A stretch of 64,000 nt of DNA from assembly GCA_007570785.1 (NCBI GenBank), contig ML660774.1, positions 1,560,027-1,624,026 on the forward strand. Reading direction: 5' to 3'. The position numbers and the translations under genes are program-made. The notes under the pieces are model-generated. The model ran no database searches and was not told the origin of the DNA. It saw only the letters and a list, made by a program, of their open reading frames with translations. Positions 35,310-47,500 of this stretch are shown here, one piece after another; position 1 is the first letter of the stretch, and each line of letters starts with the position of its first letter. This DNA is from Antilocapra americana (lineage: Eukaryota; Chordata; Mammalia; Artiodactyla; Antilocapridae).

Positions 35310-35521
35310 TGAGTGGTGCTAGTGGTAAAGAATCCACCTGCCAAGGAGACATCCACCATGCAGGAGACACAGATTTGTTCCCTGAGTTGGAAAGATTCCC
35401 TGGAGGAGAGCATGACAAACCGCTCCAGTACTCTTGCCTGGGAATCCCATGGACAGAGAAGCCTGGTGAGCTGCAGTCCATAGGGCCACAGAAAGTTGGA
35501 CATGACTTACTACTGAATGCA
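35310..35521 (+). mobile_element. Bov-tA-type SINE abutting Bov-A2
   Basis: Forward SINE (ctagtggtaaagaatccacc, tgaaagattccctggagga-type text, ccagtactcttgcctgggaa, agttggacatgacttact). It contains a small internal duplication near 35340-35368 (ccacctgccaaggagacatc then ccaccatgcaggagacac). Confidence 0.9.
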
Positions 35522-37039
35522 TAGCTGATTAACCATGTTGTGATGATTTCAAGTACACAGCCATATATATAAATGTATCCATTCTCCCGATTCCCATCCA
35601 GGCTGCCTGTCCTTTCCTTTTCACATTTTCCTAGGAATACCATGTGTAGATACAATATCCTCTCCTGCTACAGGGGATGGATGACAATGGAAGGCATTCA
35701 CCTAATATATGGAACAAAAGGAGGGTAAAACTTTTCATTCTATCTTGGGTAGTATTTTCTGGAAAAGTTTTATATATAGGCTTGGCCTTTATACCCTATA
35801 CTCAGCATCAAGGAAAATTAAATAGGTTCCTGACACTTTTAAGGACAACTATAAATAGAATATTTTAAATGTATCAACTAGATATAGGCCAGTAACTGAG
35901 AACACCCAGAAACTGTTTTTTCCTGCTGTGCTGTAGGCTGACTTTCTCCTGTTCCCTGATGTGTAAGAGTTTATGTCTTAAACTCCCACTCAGATCTCTC
36001 GCCTTTATTACGAGCTCTCTTTGATAGTCACACCTTTGCTGCTTCCTTCAAAGTGAGCCATTATGTGCATGACATTATTTTATCAGGTGAGCTACTGTAA
36101 ACCACCTAATTCCATTAACAAATCTGTTAAAAGAAGGGGTGAGGAAGGCAGTTCTGTTAATTAACAGGTTGGTTTTCCACCACAAAATAATGGAACTATT
36201 TGAAAGCAAATTTAAATTAACAGCTCTAAGTAGGTTAGCTGTAAAATGCTTAGATGCAAAGAGGAAGAGTGAAATAGTGGGGAAAAAATAAGGAATAAGT
36301 GTCTTTTTCAAGGGAAGTTTATATATGTGTCTATCATTTGTAGTGAGGCTCTCCCAGTATACTTAAGTAATTCATCCAGTCTGGCAAGTAGAGGTAGGGT
36401 CTGAAAGAGAAAAATAGGGACATGTTTTTTTAAAAAGTATTAAGAAAATCCAAATGTGATCCATATCTGTCCCATGCTTTGCTGAATTCTGAAACTTGTA
36501 TTTATTTCATCCATTAATTTATTGGACTTGTTTCCCACCTTTTTTCCTACCATTTATTTTATGTGATACTTTTTCTCTCCTGTTCTCCATTCTATGTAGA
36601 AATTTTCTAAAAGAAATCTTACAGCTAGTGGTTAACAGTGTCTCCAGTTCCTGATATGCTGTCCACTCCTCTTTATTCCTTGATTTGAGGCTTTCTTTTC
36701 AGATTTCTACTCATCTCATACTTCTTCCAATTAATCACAAAAATATCTGCCTTATTAACTAAAAAAATTAGCAAGTCTCAGACTACATGTGCATTGTAAT
36801 AGCTGACTCAGTCCTTCATTCACCAATAAATATTTAAGAAACACCTAAAATGCTTCAGAAACTTATGTTCCAGTTAGTCATGTGAGCACACAGGACGGGC
36901 AGTTGGCTGGCTCTCAGGCATGAAATATACTTAACACGACAGTCACAGAGAAGAGCATCTTTACAACCAGAGGCAAGTGCAATGAAGGAAAAAGCCAGAT
37001 TGTATAATCACATAAATTAAAGAGGTACAAACTAACAGT
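35522..37039. other. unique sequence
   Basis: 1.5 kb with no recognised gene. A weak L2-like stretch (cattcaccaataaatattta) lies at about 36818-36840. Confidence 0.5.
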
Positions 37040-37102
37040 TCCAAAACAAGCTACAGAGCTATGATGTACGGTCTAGGGCATATAGCCAATATTTTATAAC
37101 TT
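37040..37102 (+). mobile_element. L1 3' UTR, left piece
   Basis: The text gagctatgatgtacggtcta and gccaatattttataactt is an old L1 3' UTR that continues after BovB at 37269. Confidence 0.55.
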
Positions 37103-37268
37103 GGTGGGAGGAGAAGGGGATGACAGAGGATGTGACGCTTGGATGGCATCACTGACTCAATGGACATGAGTTTGAGTAAGCTCTGGGAGTTGGTGATGGA
37201 CAGGGAGGCCTGGTATGCTGCAGTCCTGGGGTCACAAAGAGTTGGACACGACTGAGCAACCGAACTGA
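37103..37268 (+). mobile_element. short BovB 3' end inserted in L1
   Basis: Forward BovB terminal 165 bp: tgggaggagaaggggatgac, gatggcatcactgactcaat, gtcacaaagagttggacacg. It is heavily 5'-truncated and interrupts an old L1 3' UTR. Confidence 0.9.
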
Positions 37269-37359
37269 ATCTGTAAGTATCAACCCACTCTCTTGTACAC
37301 CTGAAACTAAAATGATATTTCAATTTAACTATATATTTCAATAAAAGTTTTTTAAATTA
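37269..37359 (+). mobile_element. L1 3' UTR, right piece with tail
   Basis: The text cttgtacacctgaaactaaa and tatatttcaataaaagtttt is the terminal L1 3' UTR with the AATAAA signal at its end. Confidence 0.75.
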
Positions 37360-37844
37360 CAGTGAAAACCTATGGAGTCAGGAATGGTTTCCATGAGGAA
37401 GTAAAACTTGAAATCTGAACAAAGGGATGGGATGTGGGAGGCTGCATGTTATAAAGGAAGATGGTTCAAAGATCCCACACAAGGAGTGAATGGAAAGTGA
37501 GAAAGTGACGGATGTCCAGGAGGCTCATGGGAGGCTAAAGGAGGGCGGGGCTGATGGGCGTTGTGAAGTCCTCAGGGTGTCAGACGCTCCATGAGCCCAA
37601 CTTGGGCGCCATCCTGGTGAAAAGCCAAGCCGTGGAGTGTGGATCTAAGAGTGGGTGGAGGGGTTTTGAAAGTTTTTTTTATTAAAAAAAAAAAAAAAAA
37701 AAAACACTTGTTTTTTTAAAAATCAAAAAATAGTAAGAATTAGAAATTTTAGGATATAAGAATAGTTTTTTAAATATTTGATATATCATAATGAATACAT
37801 TTTAATATTAATTTGACTCCTAAAAAAACACTGTTTGCTGTCAT
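37360..37844. other. possible ancient repeat remnant, then T/A runs
   Basis: At 37380-37440 ggtttccatgaggaagtaaaacttg resembles a common ancient mammalian repeat, too diverged to name. The 37430-37660 part is relatively GC-rich. A run of eight T (37673-37680) and 21 A (37684-37704) follows. Confidence 0.35.
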
Positions 37845-38085
37845 TTAAAAAAATTATTTGCTTTGAAGTATAGTTGATTTACAATGTTGTATTAATTTCA
37901 GGTGCACAACAAAGTGATTCAATTATACATATACATATATCTATTCTTTTTCAGATTATTTTCACACACAGGTTATTATAGAGTATGGAATTGAATTCCC
38001 TGCGCTATACAGTAGGTCCTTGTTGACTATTTATAGTAGTATGAATATGTCAATCCTAAACTCCTGATTTATCACTCCTCCCCAT
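37845..38085 (-). mobile_element. L1 3' UTR fragment
   Basis: A clear artiodactyl L1 3' UTR in antisense: gtatagttgatttacaatgt, caaagtgattcaattataca, ccctgcgctatacagtaggt. Confidence 0.88.
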
Positions 38086-38204
38086 CTTTCTTCTTTAACC
38101 TTTTTACTTGAACCTTAAGATCATTTTCTATTGAACATATTGAAATGTACTCTTCAATATGTTTCATATAGTTCAAATAAATTTAAGTAGGTTGTTTCCT
38201 CTAT

Positions 38205-38692
38205 TGTTTGCTTTTCAGTGGCTAAGTTGTGTCCGACTGTTGACAACACCACGGGCTGTAGCACCCCAGACTCTCTGTCTCTCACCATCTCCCAGGGTTT
38301 GCTCAAACTCATGTCCATTGAGTCAGTGACACCATCCAACCATCTCATTCTCTTTTGCCCTCTTCTCCTCCTGCCTCAGTCTTTCCCAGCATCAGGGGCT
38401 TTTCCAGTGACTCATCTCTATGCCTCAGGTGGCCAAAGTATTGGAGCTTCAGCATCAGTCCTTCAGTGAATATTCAGGGTGGATTTCCTTTAGGATTAAC
38501 TGGTTTGATCTCCTTGCAGTCCAAGGGGCTCTCCAGAGTCTTCTCCAACAACACAATTTGAAAGCATCAATTCTTTGGTTCTCAGCTTTCTTTATGGTCC
38601 AACTCTCACATCCGTACATGACTACTGGAAAAACCATAGCTTTGGCTATATGGACCTTCTTGCAAAGTGATGTCTCTCCTTTTTAATACACT
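38205..38692 (-). mobile_element. BovB LINE 3' fragment
   Basis: Antisense BovB (ggctaagttgtgtccgactg ... catgactactggaaaaacca). The minus frame at 38455-38637 reads VMYGCESWTIKKAENQRID, the conserved BovB stretch. Several small deletions are present. Confidence 0.92.
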
Positions 38693-39129
38693 ATTTCCCC
38701 TATGTATAGAATAAATAATTATCTGATCTAAAAATATTCTTTTACTTGAGATTATTCCTTTATTAAACATCATGTAGCCATTTCCCAAGAGGTCTGTGTA
38801 TAACGAGTTTGGATGTAATTGTCTTAGTGCATCAGGTGGTTTCTCTTTATATAGGAAGAAAGGACCACACATCTTGCTTGTATTCTTTCTTTGTTCAGCT
38901 AACATCCTGTATTGGCTGGATTATTCTTTCCCTGCCATGTCCTTGAGCTGTTTTCAAGTCTGTGATAGCTCCTTACTCATCTTCCTGCTCAGAAGTTCTT
39001 ACCACAACTCGGGCCATTCCGTTGGAACAGCTGCATCTCATTTTCAAAGGTTTTACCTTTTCTGAGTAGCATACAGATTCAGACTTGAATACCAGCACAT
39101 ACAGTACTTTGGAAATCATTTTAGGAAAG
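38693..39129. other. unique sequence
   Basis: No gene or repeat recognised. The 99-aa minus frame at 38606-38905 begins inside unique DNA and ends in BovB. Confidence 0.5.
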
Positions 39130-39140
39130 TAATATTCTTG

Positions 39141-39354
39141 TGACTTCCCTGGTGGCTCAGACGGTAAAGTGTCTGCCTACAATGCAGGAGACCCGGGTTC
39201 AGTCCCTGGCTTGGGAAGATCCCCTGGAGAAGGAAATAGGAACCCACTCCAGTACTTTTGCCTGGAAAATCTCATGGATGGAGGAACCTGGTAGGCTACA
39301 GTCCGTGGGGTCACAGAGTCGGAACCGACTGAGTGACTTCACTTTCTTTTTTCT
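39141..39354 (+). mobile_element. Bov-tA-type SINE with 11-bp TSD
   Basis: Well-preserved forward SINE starting tgacttccctggtggctcag, with the tRNA-like B box region gacccgggttcagtccctgg. The TSD taatattcttg is perfect at 39130-39140 and 39355-39365. Confidence 0.96.
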
Positions 39355-39365
39355 TAATATTCTTG

Positions 39366-41399
39366 ATGGGAAAATAAGCAGTGTGATACCTTCTCTATAA
39401 ATTCATAGTTCCTCTAAATCACTGTCTGGGTCTGTGACCCCTGAGTTAGTCAGTATTAGCATACGTTTGACTATTTCTGGAGCAGCCCCTATCGACTTTA
39501 CCATCTCCAAATAAAACACCATGAATGAGCTTTTTTTCTGTGTCTTGTTCATCTATTTTAATCATAGACCCACTGCTATATTCTATGTTATTCATTTATT
39601 AGATTAATAAATTCATTAAAAATTAATTGATAATTAAACAGCAAGCCCTGTGCAATGTGCTGGTGTAAAAACAGAGAGACATAATATAGTTCATGCCTTC
39701 AGAGACTTCTCTGTCCTATGGGGGAGAATTGGATTTAAACAATTCATCACTACAACATGATGAATCTGTAATGAGAGTTATGTCTAAAAATGCCACTGGA
39801 GTAGGGAAATGTTGTATTTAGGAAACTATGAGTTGTAGAATGAATCTAATTTTGCCAGGTTAGACAGAGCACTACCTAGCTTTTTGTATTTCCAGAAATA
39901 ATCTAACCATGATTGGATCAAAGTTTCGGGAGACAAAGGATGGTTGACATTTTCTCAAGGCTCGTAGCAGGTCATTATAATTTTTATTCTGCCATTGTGC
40001 TCTAACACCTCCTTTCATCAGAGTCAGAATGGATCCTAGTATTCCTGAAAATACCCCGTGGCTTACACTTTTCTGCAGTGAGTCATTCCTGGAACCCCAG
40101 AATTCAGTGCCTTATCATTGGCTTATATTAGTTTCAATAATGACAAATGTGAGGATTTTTTTTTTTTTTTTGGTAAAATGTGTCACATCGCTTAGAGCCC
40201 AATTAGGTGTCCTTATCAAAATGGATACTGATAAGACAGCTGTCTGCTTTTGTTTTTACCAAACTTAGCAAGTATTTTATTTGCAATAAAGAAACTGAAG
40301 GGCCATCAAAGTTGGGTAGAGCCATCTGCTTCCTGAATTAGTTTCATACAGGGGATTTAATCCTCAGTAATTCTCATCTATTTATGATGCTGGAGATACT
40401 TTGAGTATTTTAAGCCTATAGTTTGGTGAACTGCCCACATCTAATTCTAATCTATCACCTTATATCAAGTGTGTGAGCACCATTTTCCAAATGGAGAAGA
40501 TGTGGTAATAACCCAGGGCTTATACATGATAATGAATCATGTCACAGGGTTCAATCTGTCTAAAAAAGTGCTAAGAACTCTTTATGCCTCCTAAGAAGCA
40601 TATGGAGAAACATGACATATGATCCAGTTTATAAAAGCACAGCTTAAAAATCTAATGTAGTTCATAGCAGTTGGGAATTCTGTGATAAGTCTGACTTGAT
40701 TCATCAACATCTTGAGATGCAGTCATATTTTACCATTGTTTAATTTCCCTCAGTCTCTTGGACTGTAGGAAAACCCATTAACTGTATTTTACTCTTCCAT
40801 GTGTTTCTAGAGGCATCTTTGACTTGCTTTTCACAAGCAAATGTGAATCATGTACAAAGTTGATTATGTGTGCGTTAAGAACCAAATGTGTTTTACAGTA
40901 TTAAGGTTAAGTTCATTTTAATAGGAGGCAGTAAACCAGACCTAGATACTCTCTAATGTCCCTCCTCGCCAGCATTTACTTTTATTCTTGTCTATAGGGT
41001 GTTTTCTCATGATCCATAGTCTGTTTGTCTGGCTTTTACCTGTCATCTCTCTTAAGGTTGATATGTTGCTGCTTTTAAGCAGTGACACATTTTAATGTGT
41101 TCTGACCCAAACAATGAGCAGTTTCCACTTTACTAATGGATTTAGTGAAAGAATTGCATTTTGTAAGACTCTATCTAAATAGACCACCATGAAATATTAA
41201 CTTTCATTCCCTTGAGTTTAGTAGTCTAAAAAAGAAAATTTGTAGAGTACAATGAAACATGTGTTGAATTTTTGAGAAAAAAAAAAACCTACATTACTTT
41301 ATGTAACAGAAAATTTCAGATACTCTATAGCTAGTATTTGTGATATTTGTAGAACTTTTGATCCTTGATAGCAACTAAACCACTATTATAGAATACTAA
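39366..41399. other. 2 kb mostly unique, with an L2 remnant
   Basis: Apart from the L2-like patch at 39640-39735 and a poly-T run (40156-40171), nothing is recognised. The 79-aa + frame at 40029-40268 crosses the poly-T and is not supported. Confidence 0.5.
39640..39735 (-). mobile_element. L2 3' end remnant
   Basis: The text agccctgtgcaatgtgctgg and catgccttcagagacttctc fits the antisense L2 3' end. It is diverged. Confidence 0.55.
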
Positions 41400-41504
41400 T
41401 TTGTGTCAGATTCTTGTGATCCTATAGGCTGTAGCCTACCAGGCTCCTCCGTCCCTGAGATTCTCCAGGCAAGAACACTGGAATGGGTTGCCATTTCCTT
41501 CTCC
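41400..41504 (-). mobile_element. Bov-A SINE fragment
   Basis: A single Bov-A unit in antisense (tgtagcctaccaggctcctc, gattctccaggcaagaacac, gttgccatttccttctcc), about 105 bp. Confidence 0.88.
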
Positions 41505-42474
41505 CTTCAAAGTGCTAATAAAATGGATATCAAATTTTACTTAGTAATATCCATTATAAGACTTTTAAAATATTAAATATTTCACAGTAAGTCCTAGGGC
41601 CCATATGTTAAAACTTAGTTATCATCAATGTCCCTTGATTCATTCTTTCAATTCCTTCAAGCAGTATCTGGGAACTGTATTCCCTGCAGGCATTGGGGTT
41701 GTAACAGACCAAATCAGACATATTCCCTTCCTTTCAGGGGGATATGTCTTATACTTTAGAGTAGAAGACGGACAATAAAGAAGCGACAACAGATACCTAA
41801 GTATTAATTCTGATAATACTGTGAGTAAATAAATCCATCATCATCCTGAGGGAAATGATATGAGTCCCTGGGTCTGGGTGGGAGTCTCAGGGTGGACAGC
41901 TACGGGCTTGGATCTCTGTTCTCATGTTAGGGGTTTGAACTTCCGTACTGACAGAGGAAATCAATAGCTCCCAGTATGGGCTATAAGGATGCTTTTTATT
42001 AATACATAGAGAATTTTGCCCTTCTATAGAAACAGTGTAGTGTGCTTGGTGAAATTAATCACCTTTTCTGATTACAATAGTGATAAAAGTATTACATTTT
42101 ATGGGCAGTGAAGTGTTCATTTTACAGTTATCATCACCCTGTTCAAAGTGCTTTGATGTATTTTTTGTCATTATTTTGGTAATTCTGTAGAATTTCTTCA
42201 CATAAGTAGAGGTATAAAATGAACTCATTTTCCATACATTTAAGAGACTAAAAGGCTGGCAATCATTGGTATGGTTCAAATACTATGTAAAATACATACT
42301 TTGATTTAAAAAATATCACACCAGGCTGAGAAAAGCCTATCATGGTTTTCTTTGTTTGCTTCAGAAAATATTATTTACATATAAAAATAATAAATATCAC
42401 ATTATATTTGAATATATACTCATAAAAATAAATATGCACTGATAAGATGAAAAGTACTCAGTCATACTAAATAG
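41505..42474. other. mostly unique, with an L2 remnant
   Basis: No gene recognised. The L2-like segment at 41655-41790 is listed separately. Confidence 0.5.
41655..41790 (-). mobile_element. L2 3' end remnant
   Basis: The text gcaggcattggggttgtaac and tattcccttcctttcagggg is the antisense L2 3' region; gacggacaataaagaagcg continues it. Confidence 0.55.
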
Positions 42475-42690
42475 GGGCTTCCTGGTGTCTCAGATAGTAA
42501 AAAAAAATCTGCCTACAATGTGGAAGACCTGGATTCAATCTCTAGGTCAGGAAGATCCCCTGGAGGAGGTCATCGCAACCCACTCGAGTATTCTTGCCTG
42601 GAATATTCCATGGACAGAGGAACCTGGTGGGCTGCAGTCCATGGGGTTGCAAAAGAGTTGGACACAACTGAGCGACTAAGCACAGCTCAG
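42475..42690 (+). mobile_element. Bov-tA-type SINE
   Basis: Forward SINE (ggggcttcctggtgtctcag ... gagttggacacaactgagcg). An A9 run at 42499-42507 breaks the tRNA-like head. Confidence 0.94.
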
Positions 42691-43998
42691 CATACTGAAA
42701 AAGAAAAAAGTGGCAAAGAACTCTGATCACTTTCACTACTGCTTCTCAGAGACTTAAATATTAAGCACATAATTTACGGACTTTATGTGGTAGATTCCCA
42801 GTAAGTTTAGACACCACTGCTACAGTGTTTCTCTGAAGGTAACTGTAGTTAACAGATGGAACATGGAAATGTGCTCCTGGTGGTCTCATTTCCTAAGATC
42901 AGCATTTTATTTAAAATGTATTATTCATGGTATAATAAGCTTATCCTTTAAGTTAATGCAGTTTTCTTCGTAATGCATAAGAACATAGTGGACATTGACT
43001 TTAGAAACATTTGGGCTGTGTTTAACAGCCCAGATTTAAGCTTTTAAAGAAAGCTTTGGGAAAAAAAATATTGTATCTAATGCCTTTCTCCATCTAATTA
43101 GAGTACACACGAAACTTTTCTATCATATTTAATTTATCCCAGTTTGAACTTTTTGAGAAGGATTTTAGAATACGAAATTTAGAGTACCGATTTTGTTTTA
43201 AGATAAACATGCAGGGCCAGGAGTCTTAATTTCCTCTGATTATAATCAAATTGTGATCCAAGACACAAGAGCGCCACCCCCTGGGCTGTGTCTGCACGTG
43301 GCAGCCGTAAGATAAGTGCCCTAATGACTCCTCTCTTCATCCCTGGGAGGAAGCCTGCTCTTCAGAGAAGGGTCTCTCTTTCGTCCTGATGCTTGCATTG
43401 AGACTAAAAACAGGTTCAGAAGAAATGAAGTATATGGTGGGCAGCTCCATAAAAAACCCTTGAGATGAACTTTCCTAGTTCTCAGTTAAATGAGGAAAAC
43501 CATTTCTATAGCCCATCCAGCTCCTAATTCAGTATCAATAGTAAGTCATTTTAGTAGTCTAATAATACTGAGATGCCAGGATTAAAACTGTACTGGTTCA
43601 GTGCTGGAACAGTTTTACAAATCATATCGATAGTATACCAGAAAGATAAAGATGGAGACTGGAATAGAATTCAGTCTCATTTGAATAAAACACACTTCTA
43701 GGCTTTTCTTTAACATCTGTCTTTTCATTCTGACTGCTTTGGGGGAAGATTGAATACAAAACAAAATCAGAAATAGACTGTCACACTTCAAGACCTGCTT
43801 AAACAAATGACTGCTTCCCTTGGAAATCTTCTCATTCTTGAAATTTTTTTTTTTAATTGGTAAAAGAGAAAGGGAAAGCCCTGGTAGTAGCCTCACGGAA
43901 GGACCCTGGTCTGGGAACAAATTTCCCCCCAGAGTTACTGCGCTGTAGGAGTCACCTGCTACATCAGCTTTGACACAAGATAGCACTTAATCACTTAA
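42691..43998. other. 1.3 kb of unique sequence
   Basis: No repeat or gene recognised. The 123-aa minus frame at 43615-43986 has no domain and crosses a poly-T run (43849-43858 region). Confidence 0.5.
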
Positions 43999-44014
43999 TG
44001 GCAACCCACTCCAG
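43999..44014 (+). mobile_element. Bov-tA SINE, left piece
   Basis: The bases atggcaacccactccag are the mid-SINE block; the expected continuation (tattcttgcctggagaat) appears only after a BovB fragment, at about 44231. Confidence 0.7.
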
Positions 44015-44226
44015 AGTTGACTCATTGGAAAAGACCCTGATGCTGGGAAGGATTGGGGGTGGGAGGAGAAGGGGACGGCAGAGGATGAGATGGCTGGATG
44101 GCATCACCAACTTGATGGACATGGGTTTGGGTTGACTCCAGGAGTTCGTGATGGACAGGGAGGCCTGGAGTGCTGCAGTTCATGGGGTCGCAAAGAGTCG
44201 GACATGACTGAGTGAACTGAACTGAA
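44015..44226 (+). mobile_element. BovB 3' end inserted in a SINE
   Basis: Forward BovB terminal 210 bp: gagttgactcattggaaaag, gatggctggatggcatcacc, gtcggacatgactgagtgaa, ending gaactgaactgaac. Confidence 0.92.
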
Positions 44227-44320
44227 CTACAGTGTTCTTGCCTGGAGAATCCCAGGGATGGTGGAGCCTGGTGCACTGCACCAGGGGGTCGCACAGAGTC
44301 AGACACGCCTGAAGGGACGT
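44227..44320 (+). mobile_element. Bov-tA SINE, right piece
   Basis: The SINE resumes: gtgttcttgcctggagaatc, gatggtggagcctggtgcac, gcacagagtcagacacgcct. Confidence 0.8.
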
Positions 44321-46442
44321 AGCAATAGCAGCAGCACTAATTAACGTAATTGATTATTTTTCCTCAATAGAAAAATCACATTCTCTTTATGTACAGTCAT
44401 ATCATAGAAAGAGTTCAGTTTAGACAATTTGATCGAAATGTAATAATCGATTATAGGCACCTTTGGATCCACGGACATAATTATCTTTTAATGACTTTGT
44501 TCTTTTTCATATGATTCTTGGAAATTATTAAGTCATCATTCCTCCTAGTGAATTAAAAATTATGTTCTACCACGAAGATGATATTGTAATTAAGGGGAGG
44601 AAACAAAAGCCCCATCGTATGTTTACATCATCCTTAGTGACAATGTAAAACTTAAAACGACTCCATGGGGAACAGTGAACAAAAATGACAAAAAAAATAT
44701 CCTGCAAAATATTTCCTTTTTGATATCCCTTGTTAATATTTTTATGGACCTTTTAAGTTTCTCCAAAAGATTTTTAATGCAACAGGCTTTGTTATGAAGT
44801 AATTTATCTAGAAAAATGGATGGATAGACATAGATATGTTATTTCCCCTCACAATATCATACGTATCAGTCTTGATCACAGTGGGAACAATAAAGTAACA
44901 GACCGCAATGCATTAGCATCATAAAGAAAATGTAATAAATGACTTTATAACTGTCGTAAAAATTGCATGAGCACCGGCAGCTGTAGCAGAAGTGTTGCTG
45001 GAGCAGCGCTTTATGACCTAATGGTACTCAGTGGGCTGATGGTACTGTGTGTGTGTGTTTGGGGGTCGGGGGGATGCCAGGAGTTTCCAACGCCTAGATT
45101 TCAACTCGATAAATAATTGAAAGCTCTTTTAGACTTTTCCATAAAATGTTTAATAAGAGATCAAACCCTCCCTCCCTGTAGTGGAAAATTAAATAGATTT
45201 TATGGTAGTATTTTAGGATGGAATTCTTACTGCTAACTGTGGGAAAAGTGGTTTTTAAACACAGCCTTTAAAAGTAAAGAATGCCTCCAAGAGCTTGTAT
45301 AGTCTTGAATTTGATTAACAAGATTTTTTTTAACTTAATTTTTCTTCTTTACTCAAGTTTCTGACTTTTGGATTTTGAAGACTGCCTGAAATACCATGAC
45401 TGATTGAAGTAAATGTAGAGAGAATGGCATACTTGGGGTGCAGTGTGGGTGTGAGTCTACAATGCAGAGAACTAACTGTAGTGAGTCGATACCCTGAAAA
45501 TGACAGGTTGGATCATCCTAGATTGTGAATGTGAGATTCACCATGGATTCTTTATGCTGTTAAGGAAAAAAAAAAGTGCGAATGATTTTCTCATCTCATT
45601 CACAGAACAGATGAGATGTGAAATGAATGCTCTCTGAGTGGATGAAATTTTCATATCATGTATGATCTGGGAGATTGGGATTTATTTAAATAGAGAAAAC
45701 AAAATATATTTTTTTCCCCTAGGAGAAATTCTAATGGTAATTTTTGCTATCACATATGACTTTTCCCCCTGTTTTGAGAGGAATGAATTTCACAACTTTT
45801 GCTCATTTGTTAAATGCCTTCCTTCTTCGTTTTATTTGGCTGTTAGGAGCCTGAAGGGAATTAATGTATATTCTGCATCAATTGAAGTGAGGTTGCTAAT
45901 CAGTTATCACAAACACTGGCTGTCAATTACTCCATATGGCACATGTTCTTAGTCAATCAAATATACAGCATTAGTAGGCTGTCGTCTTAATGTGAAATGA
46001 AAAAGATAAAATGTATATAAAACAGTCAAATCCCTCTAAGATAAATATGTCTAAAACTCTATCTTGAGAATGATTTAACAGAAAAGAGCAACAACTCAAC
46101 TGGAAGACATAATAAAAAGTGTTTCAAATAATGGTTGGACTGCATCTGCTAAATGTCACCTCCTCAGCCTGGGGGACAGAAACAAGCGCGACTGATCTAG
46201 GGACCAATTTAGACCTTATTGAGCAAAGTTATTCAGTCTTAAGCAGAAAACTCTTCTTTTTTGTTTTAAGTTTAGAGTAGCTAATTTGCTCTGATGATAG
46301 CCCATACTCTACTATTTGCCATCAGGATGAAAAACGTAAATGATAGCCAAGTATTCTCATCTTAAGATGCCTTGTTAAATTGAGCACCAAGTCTGAGAGA
46401 GCATGTGATGTCCTAATACCTGCCTTAGATAATGGGAGATAG
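44321..46442. other. 2.1 kb repeat-poor interval
   Basis: No transposon, SINE or coding exon is recognised. The sequence is AT-rich with several TAAT/ATTA-type motifs. The 104-aa + frame at 45638-45952 shows no family features. A short TG run lies at 45048-45058. Confidence 0.5.
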
Positions 46443-46515
46443 TGACTCTGAGTTTGAATGTTAACCGTCTGCCACTTGGTAGCCGTGAAATCTTTTTAAG
46501 TAGGTCAGCAGGTTA
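46443..46515 (-). mobile_element. MIR core remnant
   Basis: The text gactctgagtttgaatgtta and gccacttggtagccgtgaaa matches the antisense MIR core. Only about 70 bp is recognisable. Confidence 0.6.
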
Positions 46516-46540
46516 ATATTTTAAATGTATTTAACCCTGG

Positions 46541-47310
46541 GACACCACCTTTATGGCAGAAAGTGAAGAAGAACTAAAGAGCTTCTTGATAAAAGTGAAA
46601 GAGGAGAGTGAAAAAGTTGGCTTAAAGCTAAACATTTGAAAAACGAAGATCATGGAATCTGGTCCCATCACTTCATGGCAAATAGATGGGGAAACAGCGG
46701 AAACAGTGGCAGACATTTTTTCAGGCTCCAAAATCACTGCAGATGGTGACTGCAGCCATGAAATTAAAAGACGCTTGCTTCTGGGAGAAAAGCTATGACC
46801 AACCTAGACAGCATGTTAAAAAGTAGAGATGTTACTTTGTCAACAAAGGTCCATCTAGTCAAGGCTATGGTTTTTCCAGTAGTCTTGTATGGATGTGAGG
46901 GTTGGACCATAAAGAAAGCCGAGTGCCAAAGAATTGATGCTTTTGAACTGTGGTATTGGAGAAGACTCTTGAGAGTCCCTTGGACTGCAACGAGATCCAA
47001 CCAGTCTGACCTAAAGGAACTCAGTCCTGGGTGTTCATTGGAAGGACTGATGTTGAAACTGAAACTTCAATACTTTGGCCATCTGATGTGAAGAGTTGAC
47101 TCATTAGAAAAGACCCTGATGCTGGGAAAGATTGAGGACAGGAAGAGAATGGGACAACAGAGGATGAGATGGTTGGATGGCATCACTGACTCGATGGACA
47201 TGAGTTTGAGTAAACTCCAGGAGTTGGTGATGGACAGGGAGGCCGGGTGTGCTGCAGTCCATGGGGTCACAAAGAGTCAGACACGACTGAGCGACTGAAC
47301 TGAACTGAAC
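46541..47310 (+). mobile_element. BovB LINE 3' half, longest forward copy on the right side
   Basis: Forward BovB starting just after the catalytic YADD region (gacaccacctttatggcaga) and ending gcgactgaactgaactgaac. The frame at 46795-47091 (98 aa) keeps VFPVVLYGCEGWTIKKAE and LKLKLQYFGHLM; earlier frames are broken. It is inactive. Confidence 0.94.
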
Positions 47311-47318
47311 CATAGGAT

Positions 47319-47500
47319 GGGCTTCCCAGGTGGCTCTATGGTAAAGAATCTGCCTGCCTGTGCAGGAGACATGGGTTCAGTCCCTGGGTATCTAAGATTC
47401 GCTAGAGAAGGAAATAGCAACTCACTCCAGTATTCTTACCTGGCAAATCCCATGGACAGAGAAGCTTTGCGAGGTACAGTTTATGGGACGGCAGTCTTAC
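47319..47500 (+). mobile_element. Bov-tA-type SINE
   Basis: Forward SINE directly downstream of BovB: gggcttcccaggtggctcta, gcctgtgcaggagacatggg, actccagtattcttacctgg. The 3' end is degraded, running into cacacacccgcacc. Confidence 0.92.

Noticed and set aside
37673..37704. T8 followed by A21 as a hairpin or terminator
   Set aside because: Simple homopolymer runs typical of retroposon tails; a transcription terminator of bacterial type is not relevant here.
39160..39210. tRNA-like B box in SINE heads, possible tRNA genes
   Set aside because: The A/B box text belongs to tRNA-derived SINEs; no cloverleaf-competent tRNA gene is present.
43270..43290. CTCF-like core (gcgccaccccctgggctg)
   Set aside because: Only a partial match to the CTCF consensus by eye; one short match in 64 kb is not evidence without ChIP or a scored motif scan.
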